45,013 nt of DNA from Purshia tridentata. Its lineage: Eukaryota > Streptophyta > Magnoliopsida > Rosales > Rosaceae. The notes beneath the pieces are model-generated. The model saw only the letters and a list, made by a program, of their open reading frames with translations. It ran no database searches and was not told the DNA's origin. The stretch spans positions 1 to 45,013 of the forward strand of contig QANT01007157.1 of assembly GCA_003254885.1 (NCBI GenBank), given 5' to 3'. Positions 12,501 through 22,500 of this stretch are shown here, piece after piece; within the stretch, counting starts at the first letter, position 1, and every line of letters begins with the position of its first letter. A program made the translations under genes and the position numbers.

Positions 12501-12840
12501 GGTTGCAAAGTTGCATTCCGAAGCGTGTATCCAAGTGGCTAGATCATTGGCTTACATACCAGGCAATTATGGATCCCAAGAATGGCTACCCATATCCTCA
12601 GTCAGTGGCAAGGCATGGCGCTCACCTTAACGAATTTTATATATTAATTCCAAATTTTTAGGGATTTAGTTTATTCTCATGATGTTAGGCTGTAATTATT
12701 TCCCCCTATCTATGCTTTTACAATGGTTTAAATGGTAAAAGAAGTTACATCCAAATTGGGAAAAAACAAAAAGAAAAAAGGTCTATTGACAACAAATTTA
12801 GAATGTCAATGAAAATGTGTTAACAGTTGGAAACAACTAC

Positions 12841-15800
12841 TCAAGTAGAAAGGCGATCCAACCAGGCAAGAAGTTTTTCATGGACTAACTCAGGCCTGTC
12901 ATCGTGGGGGCAATGTCCAACCCCTTCCAAAACAAAAAGGCTCACATTGGGTAGTTGAGAAGGCAAGGAAGCGAAGTATTTGCCAATAGGTCCATCAAGG
13001 GGAGTGAATGTGTCTTGATCTCCCCATAAAACTAGTATAGGTACGGAGATTCTTGGCATTAACTGTACTGGGTTTGGTCCTGGTGGGCCAGTCACGATAG
13101 AAACGAAAGCATCCAGTGCCCCTGGGTCGTACGTTGGCTCCATAATTATCTGCATTTTTTGTGAGGTTTAATAAACATTGGACTAAAATAAATAGGCTCT
13201 TTTGTTTAATACCACTCACGCTATAGAAAGTGTACCATCCAAAAAAAATTTACAATTATCATCCAAATTTCACAGACCTGAATTTGCACTTTCAGTCACA
13301 TTTTTCGATAAATCTTAAATTTGTGCCCAAACTTTCCATTTTGTCCTTGAGCACAATTAGAAAAATAAAATTTATTTTTCCAAGTATTTCGATATAATTA
13401 TACTCCTAAATTTATTTTTTAAAGTGTCTATTTTAAATAACTTTGCCTTTAAATTATATTTACAAACAAAAAAACGTAAATAAATTAAAAATAAATTATG
13501 AAACAAAATTGTTCTATCTACATAAATTTTCCTTTAAATGAGATTAAAATTAAAAATTGTGGTGTATCTAAATTATGCTGCCCCTAAATTAGTTTTGAAA
13601 AGTTTTAAAAGAAAAAAAAAAAAAAAANAAAAAAAAAAAAAAAAAAAAGGTGTTTCATCTAAATAAGCATTCCTTAAATTATGGATTAACCAAAATATTC
13701 TTTGAGTTAACAAAAAATTTGACAAAACTTGACTGTAAATGTCACATTGTCACATCGTATAAAGTTTAGGTAATTGATTGTTAAAAAAAAAATTGATGGT
13801 ATATCTGTACACCTCCTATAGTTTGGGTGGTGTAAGTGCTAAAAATCCAAATAAATAAACAACCAAAGTATGAATATAATGTGCTACTCATATTTTTAAA
13901 TTTATAAAAAATTCATTACCTATCCTTGTATCAATGTTTTTTTTTAGGTGTGTATCATTGATATCCTATTTTTAATCTGATCTTTAATCCAATTTTTGAC
14001 ATTAAAAACTTTTGTTTGGTATTCGTTGAAATTTAATTGAAAGGAAAGGTATTTCGAAGACAAACTCTCTCTAAGTCTCTAGCTAGGACTATCTCGGAGG
14101 AGGTATGAGAATGGGGTACCTCTACCAATTCGTCATCCACGGATTCCTTGTTCCCATAAACAGACAATAAAATGTTCCTTACATTATCTCTGCATCAAGC
14201 AATGCACATTGTCAGATATACTCACAGCGTTAAATATGTATATATGTATATGAAGCTTTTATTAATGGATCGCTTAAATAAGGTGATAATTTCAATATTT
14301 ATTAGAAACAAAATAAGCAATTTATTTATTTTGTCTCTGTATTAAGGGTCATTTATAAATAAATTAATAAAAAATTTCAAAATTATATATTTCTTAATGT
14401 ACTTTTCCATAATTTTTAATGCATTTTTCCATAATTCAATTTGGTCACCATTGAGTCATTGACCAAAATATAAACATATAAATTACAATAAATCAATAAA
14501 CACGGACTACTATGCATATTTAAATTTTGTAATTTGTTTGCTTAAAATCCGAAACTTAAACCTCAAGTCATAGAACTCTATTTCTCTCCCCATAAGTAAT
14601 AAAAAAACATAATAGGCAAACTGGAATTTTCTAACATACCAAAATATATGACATCACCAAATGAATTAGGCTTATCGACTAAAATAACATAAAATTTCAA
14701 AACTTACTAACTGTTTTGAAAAATAAAACTTATAATGACTATTATGTAATATTTAAATGTTTTATTGATTTAAATAAAATTTGTTAATATATTAATAGTT
14801 TTATTTGTCTAATTTTTTTATTTAATAAAAAACCAATTCTTCAATCAAAATAAAAGAAAATATATAGTTCAAATCATAAAACTATATTATGGAATGAGCT
14901 CATATTATTTAGGAGATTTCTAAAGTGGAAGCTCCCTCTAAATATATTTATACGATAATACAACCGACACTAATTATTATTCAAATTGTTGTTCAGAAAT
15001 ATAATATATGAGATTGTTACTTACTATAAATAAATGAGATTTGTAATGTACCCAATGATTAAACAAATAATAAAATATCACCATTAGTTGGAAAGTTGGA
15101 ATCCAAAAGGCTTGAATATTTGTTGGATTATAATTTATAAGCAGATTACTCTGTTTTCTTTTTAAAATAATAGAATACCTTTGTTTGACACGCTCAAAAA
15201 TTGCCGAAGCAATTCGTGGTTGCTTCAGTAGTAGATCAATCAACCAAAGCAAAGGAAACAAAAGCTTGATCCTCCAGTCATCAATAATTGCCTTGTTATT
15301 CATACCACCAGCACAATTTAAAAGCACCATCCCTCGCACGAGTGCTTTATTAGATTCTAGTTGGATCAAAACAAAATTAATAAAATAAGGCAAATTAATC
15401 ATAACCTATTCAAAGGACAACTAACTAGATCCATATGGAAATGATTGTTAAAGAAGCCATCGATATAATTCAGACAAATCCACGAACCTGAGGCAGCAAT
15501 TACACAAGCAAGGCTTCCGACAGAGTTCCCTATCAACACAGTTGGCTTCTGGACAACTTCATCCAAAAAATCCAAGATTAACTGTTTCCAGTTACACTTG
15601 AGTTAGCAATTTGTTTACAATGTTAAAAACGTTCGACATAGATATATATAGCTTATATTAAGGTTATTTGAGATATCACGGTGAGGTTAGTCAATTTTGT
15701 ATCGTATTTTAATAATTAAAATCCTCTATTTGTATGTCTATTTAATTATTATTTATGTAAAAGTTAGATTAATTGAAATTTGTTTAATTATTTAATTAAA

Positions 15801-17974
15801 AGAAAATTAGAATTAAATACTAAATATCAATAGTTCAGGAAAGCAGCAAGTTGCTATTTTTTTTTAGTTTAGGTATTAATTTAGAGTAAGATATTTTAGA
15901 TTAGATCACAAATTTGTAAGAAAAATAATTTTTTTTAGTTTAGGTACTAATTTAGAGCAAGTCATTTTAGATTAAGTCATAAATCTATATAAAACATTAA
16001 ACTTTTTACACCAAGTGCTCAGTATAAATTTTTTTTTTAATTTTTTGGTTTGGTATATAGTGATAGAGTGTGAGTGTGTGCAATAAGTGGAAATGGAAGT
16101 GGAGTTGAGAAAGTACCAAGTGCTCGGAAGAACCATATTAATTTTTTAAAATTTGTACTTAAATTAAAATTTAATATATAAAGTGAAATGACACACATTT
16201 TTATAATTAAAATATAAAAAAATATTAAAATTTGATATCTAAAGTTAAGAAACTTTTTAATTACATGGTGATCACTAAAGTATTTAGGATAAATAAGTTT
16301 TCATAGAGATGATCATCAAAATTATACCCAAAAATTCATATCATTAAAATACAGTAGAAGTAAAAAAAAAAAAAAGATTCTTTAAAGAACTATTGCATGT
16401 TCTACTTCTACTGTATTTTAATGATATGAATTTCTTTAGTGGAAAGGGACAATATAATCTTTTTGACAAAATCCGACTCAAAGCATGCATGCCTACCTGA
16501 GCCCATTTTTCCATTGTATATGAAAAGCCAACTGGCTTGTCCGAGGCACCAAATCCAAGGAGGTCAATAGCATAAACGGTTTGATTTTGGGCCAGCGTCC
16601 CAATATTTCTGAGAGAATTTCAAATAAGTAATCTTCTGGAAAAGAAAAATAAAATAAAATATATATATATACACACACACACAGAGGTGTGTATACAAAA
16701 GATTTCATTTCTTACTTCTTAGTATGTGAATCAGAGTCATTGATTGGATTAACTGTAAATGTGACTATTAAGTGAGAAAAACATTATCTATTACTTGTTA
16801 AGTTATACGATGAGCGAAAAATAAACACATAAAATATATATACTTGTTACATAAAAATTTTACTCAAAATAGTAATAAGTTGTAGGATGGTAATTAATGA
16901 GTTAGGATTAATATAAAAGGTAAATTATAACTTATACCTCTAAAGTTTGGGAGGTTTAACAATTTGCACCTTATTGTTTCAATATTTTAAATTTAATACT
17001 TAACATTTTTATTTATTTATAATTAACTATTGTCGTCTGTATGACTTTTTAATTAGATGTTAATTGATGATGTGATAGTTATAAGTCTCACATTTTGTTG
17101 ACTTGTAAGACTGAACGACCTATCAGACCTGTCTCATAAGAAGTGCTCTAATGATTTATATAATTTTGTTGTTTTTTAATGACCTTTTAAAATTCATATT
17201 AAATTTGATATATTGAAAATGTGCATGCAAATTGGTCATTCAGCCTTACATATTGACAAAAATATGAGATCTGCAACTATCAAGTTATGAATTAACATAT
17301 AAATATATGGTAAAAAAAATATGATATAATGAATTGAAGTAAATCAAAATGTTACATATTATATGGTGCAAGTTATAAACAGTCCAAATTTTATAGGTGT
17401 AAATTGAAATTTGTTCTAATATAAATTTAAGTTGGATTTATTGTAATATGACAAAAGAAGATACGCCTGTGTGTGAGTGTGTGGGTGGATAGATAGAAAG
17501 GATGAGTGGCTAGTATGCAAGCATAGTAGGACAAGAGACAAACCTGCGCCAGTGAGGGATGGAGGCACCGAAGCCGTGAACAAGCAGTATAGTAGGATTT
17601 GGATTTGAATCTGACACTTGTTTTTGCTGTTGATGATGAAGATGAGAAACAAAGTAATTGATTGAGTATCGACCCTTCCATTTCCACTTATTGCACTTCT
17701 CCTTAATCTCTCTCAACTCCACTTCCAATACATCGCCAGCACCCGTAGTTGCCTTGGCAGCAGCAGAAGAATTGAATTTCACGATGTTATAGACACTATT
17801 GTTGAAGGGAAGAACAGTCATACTATTAAGATGGCTATTTTGACCAAATAAGACCCCCCCACCACATCTAAGCAGGTAGGTTCTCCCTTTCTGCTTGTTT
17901 GTGGACTGCCGCAATTGCGAATGTACCGGGGGCCCAAGCCAAAATAAATGGGGAGCCTTTACCGTCACCCCCAT
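12841..17974 (-). CDS. CLD1: Chlorophyll dephytylase-like alpha/beta hydrolase (CLD1)
   Basis: Six exons on the minus strand: 17974-17544, 16608-16497, 15581-15488, 15356-15179, 14189-14120 and 13149-12841. All have GT-AG borders and add to 1194 bp (397 residues, stop at 12841). The protein starts with a probable plastid transit region, then LLVHGFGASIPHWRR (about 128-142), the nucleophile elbow GNSVG (Ser201), LLNCAGGMNNKA, LWGDQD with the acid (Asp339/341) and GVGHCPHD with His374. These blocks match Arabidopsis CLD1 (At5g38520), a thylakoid enzyme that removes phytol from chlorophyll during turnover and heat response. The 70-bp exon 5 was found only by reading for the expected DELVE/YGNKESVDD block. 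Introns are large and hold a MITE, a perfect hairpin and a poly(A) tract with an N. The gene is divergent from the WAT1-related gene. No frame break is seen. Confidence 0.92.
13612..13648. repeat. Poly(A) tract containing one N, in CLD1 intron 5
   Basis: A run of about 36 A residues is interrupted by a single N at 13628. The N marks an unresolved base or closed gap in the assembly, so the true length of the tract is unknown. Confidence 0.9.
16332..16433. repeat. Perfect 31-bp inverted repeat (hairpin) in CLD1 intron 2
   Basis: Bases 16332-16362 and 16403-16433 are exact reverse complements (AAATTCATATCATTAAAATA... on the left arm), separated by a 40-base spacer that contains an A-run. Any transcript of the intron can fold into an uninterrupted 31-bp stem. 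It has no MITE-like ends outside the arms. Confidence 0.93.
16660..16683. repeat. Compound (AT)n(AC)n microsatellite in CLD1 intron 1
   Basis: About six AT units are followed directly by about six AC units. It lies next to exon 2 on the intron side. Confidence 0.85.
16922..17412. mobile_element. MITE-like element with ~48-bp terminal inverted repeats, in CLD1 intron 1
   Basis: The left end (16922-16970, including TACCTCTAAAGTTTGGGAGG and ending AATTTGCACC) matches the reverse complement of the right end (17365-17412, including TTATAACTTGCACC) at roughly three quarters of positions. The interior is AT-rich and non-coding. Superfamily and target duplication could not be determined. Confidence 0.55.
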
Positions 17975-19211
17975 TCTTTTCTCCTTCTCTATCTAATCAA
18001 ATTCAACTTCTAAAAGTATTGTTGTACAGGTACCACACACATTCATTACAGATACATCTTTAATAGAAACTAGAAAGAGACTCATTTATATAAAGAATTT
18101 CATGCACACCTCTATTAAAAATATCATAGGTAAATTGGTACAAGTAGATATATTTAACATTTTAGTAAATTGTCACAATTAGATATCCAACTTTGGCTAT
18201 TGATATATACATGAACCTTGGGAGTTGAAACTTCTTCTAACAAAATAAAGAAAACTACAATTAAACAATATATGTATTGAATGTTTATATAATGATCTTG
18301 AATGTGAGTATCTATATCTATATATAAAGGTGATAAGGCCCTATTCCTTACATTTTCAAAAACCTAAAATGTGCTCTTGAAAAATTACAATTTATAATAA
18401 GGTATAGGGCTGGCTTCAACCGAACATTTCTCATTTGTTCGGCTGGCTTCAACCGAACATTTCTTATTTGTTTGGCCAACTCCAACCGAACATTATAATC
18501 GTGTTTGGTTCTGGTTCGCCGAACACGTTCCGAACCAAAAATTCTTAAAACGTCTAAAACATGGAAAAATGCAGAAAAATTACACAAAATGCACGCATAC
18601 ATCATTTGGAGGCTCATAAAATACGATTTTACCATTCATCTACCTAAAAATCGTTGTTTTGATGTTAGGGTTTAATTTGATGTTAGTGTGAATGTGAGAG
18701 AGGGTGTGAGTGAGAGTGAGAGTGAGGGTGAGTGAATATGGTTAGATTAAGGCTAATAAACAAGTTGGGTATTAGGTGTTGGGTGGAAAGAAAATTTAAT
18801 TTTTTAAAAGTTATAATTTGCCTTTATTAGTAATTTTACTAAAGAATAAAATAGTCCATTCAAGTTTAAAATAGATGTTAAAGTATCAAAAAAAAGTTGT
18901 TAAATAGGACTAAAATTTCTCTAAACTTAATACTCGTTGATTCACTGGCCAAAAAAAAATACTCGTTCATTACTTTTCTTTCTATTATTTTATATATGTA
19001 TATATAAAATATATATAGAAAGGGAATCTCCAAAACCAGCAAACAGCAAAGGAGTCTTGAAGACCAAGGATTGCCCTACAGATAGAGTTTGATTCACACA
19101 AAATTCAACCAACCATTAACCCAGCAAACTGACATTTCCCTTCAAATCTCGCTCTCTCTCTCTCTGAGCCGAAAGCCGAAAAAGAAAGAGAGAGTCTTGG
19201 CAGCTGTGGCC
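17975..19211. promoter_or_regulatory. Divergent intergenic region between CLD1 and the WAT1-related gene
   Basis: About 1.2 kb separates the two start codons. On the WAT1 side a TATATAAAATATATAT stretch (18999-19016) is a TATA candidate, and the leader contains a short CT run (19147-19164). A three-unit minisatellite lies at 18408-18506. A GTGAGAGTGAGAGTGAGGG tract lies at 18708-18733. No gene is seen in it. Confidence 0.45.
18408..18506. repeat. 33-bp minisatellite, three copies
   Basis: Units start at 18408, 18441 and 18474, each beginning GGCTGGCTTCAACCGAACAT or a variant (third unit GGCCAACTCCAACCGAACAT). The first two are nearly identical and the third is diverged. The period is divisible by three, so an antisense frame reads an 11-residue repeat (RNVRLKPAEQM), but there is no evidence that it is translated. 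Confidence 0.85.
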
Positions 19212-19547
19212 ATGGCAGGGGCAGGGGCAGGGGCAGGGGTGGCTTCTTTGTCCGCAGGCGTTGGAGGTGGAGGAGGAGATGTTTCGAGGGCACATGCGGC
19301 CATGGCAATGGTTCAGCTCTTCAACGGAGGGTATCATGTAATTACCAAAGTTGCCCTCAATGTTGGCATCAACCAGCTTGTATTCTGCGTCTTCCGGGAC
19401 CTCCTTGCTCTTGCCATCCTTGCTCCCATCGCCTATGTCCGTGAAAAGTATGCCCTCTTTTCTGTATTTTATTTATTTAGTTTGGGCCTTGACGCCACCC
19501 ATCAGTTTCGATTCCATTTGCAAATTTTTAATCCGAATTTCATTTGA

Positions 19548-19593
<46 letters not shown>

Positions 19594-22500
19594 CCTTAAC
19601 ATTCATACCCTACACGAACATTTTGACTTGTGTTCAATTAAACAAAATCTCTGTATTGGATGCTCAAGCTATGATGTAAGAACTTGAAGACTTATGTATC
19701 TTGGTTTTTTTGTTGTTGTTTCTGCTGTTTTGGGGCGTGGTTGGGCGTCCCATCTGATTTGTATTGAATTCCCCATTGTTACTTGCACAGAGTCCCCCAC
19801 TTGTTAATCTATCATCTTGAAAATAACTCAAATCAAGAAATTTAAAAACTATTTTTGTCAGTCATGGTCGATTCCTTGGAATTCTATTACACTAGAGATT
19901 ATCACCATTATTTCTGAGTCATTGTCTCATGACCCGATGAAAGCCTCAGGTGGTCAAGTGCAACTGCCTGGTTTGGATTCTCGATAATGGGTAGTTTATT
20001 CTAGAACTGTGGAAGTTTAGGTCCAGATCCAAGTCTCCTTCCAAAGACCCTACTTCCTTGGGTTCAATCCATTATTAGTGGTCTTTTATTTGTGAGCATG
20101 AATGCACTTTGTATAATAGCTCAACAGATGATGGTCCATTTGTATTTGAAGTCATGCTTTGGAATAAGATTGACCAATTAAACTTTTAAGTGTATATCCT
20201 AAACGTGACCATGGATCTATCGGCTGCTTCATCCTTTTGCACATGATTTTGCAGTTAAAGTTTATGGTATGATCATAATGGGACAAATATAGTACTCTGT
20301 AACATTTCTCGTCTTCTGTATGTAGACGGATTCGACAACCAATGAATAGACGTTTTTTCATGTCCTTCTTCTTTCTTGGGCTAACTGGGTAAGGAAAGAT
20401 ATTTCAATGCCATCCTTATGGCCTTATCGTGATTACTTGTATTATTACTATTACTATTACTAGTACTATTATTCTTAGAGCAAATGACAACAATGTTCCT
20501 CGAACTTTACCTTGAGTATCACTTTGGTCCATGAACTTGTTTTTTGAGTTTTATAGTCCTTGAACTTTCACCCGTATATCACTTAGGTCCATTCCATCAA
20601 TTCTATCTACTTTTTCCTTCAATTTTAGTCACATGTTAAGCATGTGAGCCACTTTGAAAGGTAAAAATGGTGAACCATTCCCTCTTTCTTTTCCCAACAT
20701 GATATGCGTGACTAAAATTGATGAAAAAATATAGATGAAATTGACGAAATGGACTAAAGTGATACACAAGTGAAAGTTTATGGACTATATAATAATATAA
20801 TTCAAAAAACAAGTTCATGGACCAAAGTTATACTCGAGGTAAAGTTTGAGGACCATTTCTATAATTTTCTCCTGTTATTATTACTGTAATTATATAATCT
20901 ACTGGTCTTATTGATGCAACATGCCTTTGACATTTGATATTTGTTGTTTCTTTATATTAAATAGGATTTTTGGCAACCAGCTCCTGTTTCTCATTGGTCT
21001 TGGCTACACAAATCCAACTTATGCTGCTGCCATACAGCCTGCTATCCCAGTTTTTACATTTATCCTGGCTGTTCTAATGGGGTCAGTTTGAAAATTTTTA
21101 CCTTTATCTGATATGGCTGATGCTATGCATCTGTATATTACTCTACACTCACAGATACATGCATTTGCATGTTTAACTTATAGTGGATGTTACTTGTTCA
21201 ATATCATATGTGAACCTGTTCATGCAGTACAGAAAGAGTGAACTTGCTCAAAACTGAAGGGCAGGCGAAGGTTGGCGGTACACTTGTATGTGTCTCTGGA
21301 GCCATATTAATGGTCTTATTCCGTGGACCTACGTTAATTGGATATACAGAGCCAGACTTTGCAGCACAAAGTGAAATAAGTGCCAGAGGTCAACCGGAGC
21401 CTGCTGGATGGTTGATGTCTAGTTTTCTGGATTTTGGGCTAGATCATTTTCATCTTGGAGTGCTATGCTTAATAGGGAACTGTATGTGCATGGCTGCTTT
21501 TCTAGCCATACAGGTGCATGACTATATACTTTTACCTTTTCTTTTGTGAAAAACATTCCTTGAAATAGTCGTTTTCTTTTCTTTCCTTTTTCTTTTTTTC
21601 TGGGAAAATATATTTTGTATTCAATTAAAGAAGTTTGAGCTTGCTACCTAGTTAAAGGAGGTCACATAATAAATATTTTGTACAAAACTTAGCATCCATT
21701 TAAACATGTTTTCTCGAGACTTTGAAAGAATCTGTTTTGAGAATTTATTGGAAAATATTATTACATCGTGGCTTTACTCAAAGTTTTAAGCCAGTATAGT
21801 TAGTTTCCTTGCTTTTGATCATATAATTTCTGTGTCTTATGTAGAGTTATGCTTCTTTTCAAGTCCTGGTCTTGTAGGGTTATCACATAAGCTCGCAATA
21901 CTAATTACTTGTTTAGTTTTTTCTGCTATGTGTGTATAACATTTCAAAAGTCATGAAGAAACAAAAATTTTTAAAAAAAGTTGGTTTACTTGATAATCAT
22001 ATATGAACTGAAATCAGATGGATGCTAGATAGATTAGGAGAAAAATGCACTTCAAGTGGATGAATTTGTGTAATGTACATTTTTTTCTTATGCTGCACCA
22101 GAAATTCACAGTAAGGAATCATTCACTATGCATATTAGACAAAAGTAATTAATTGAATTGGATCATATATATGTGCACAATAATTTATTGTGGGAGTCCG
22201 GATCTATCTTCCCTTTCCATACTCTCTACTACTGTCCTACATCATACCTTAATGCTCCATTTACTATTGTGGAAATTTTCAGGCTCCACTTTTGAAAAGA
22301 TATCCTGCCAACCTGTCAGTCACAGCATATTCATACTTCTTTGGTGCTCTATTGATGGTGGTGACTGCATTATTTATGACAAATGAGTCAACAGACTGGA
22401 GCTTGACAAGGTCTGAGCTTTTTGCGGTTATTTATGCTGTAAGTTTCAACTAATGAAATATTTACCTGAATCTGGTGTTATGGATGCCAAATTTTGTCAG

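Larger units (their letters stand above)
8845..12629 (+). pseudogene. COG6: COG6 pseudogene (conserved oligomeric Golgi complex subunit 6), introns retained
   Basis: Blocks collinear with plant COG6 run through the region: LSRKLRKVLECRTDSL and NENTPQARRNLR (exon 1), TQRQHIVPCFL (after 9560), LSHVQEINANCKLLLRTHHQ (to 9798), RAGLELM (from 9866), [20 protein letters not shown] (to about 10306), LSNTLW, GEKISRYPFLVAVDLSPP (10490-10637), ELAAEALKSKG (11207-), EVAAEYVKKLG (12241-) and FFGIVLGSECSLPEFQ (12440-12495). Matching exon borders with introns mean a duplicated gene, not a retrocopy. It cannot encode COG6: the first codons are out of frame with LSRKL, an exon 1 deletion removes the residues after RNLR, further frameshifts lie near 9075, 9690, 9890 and 10640, stop codons occur, most of the middle of the protein is missing, and a TRIM element interrupts exon 1 at 9154. 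An intact COG6 should exist elsewhere, since the tether is generally required for Golgi retrograde transport. Confidence 0.92.

Noticed and set aside
19089..19211. N-terminal extension of the WAT1-related protein
   Set aside because: The frame is open upstream but its first codon at 19089 is TTG and no ATG occurs before 19212, where the context is good.
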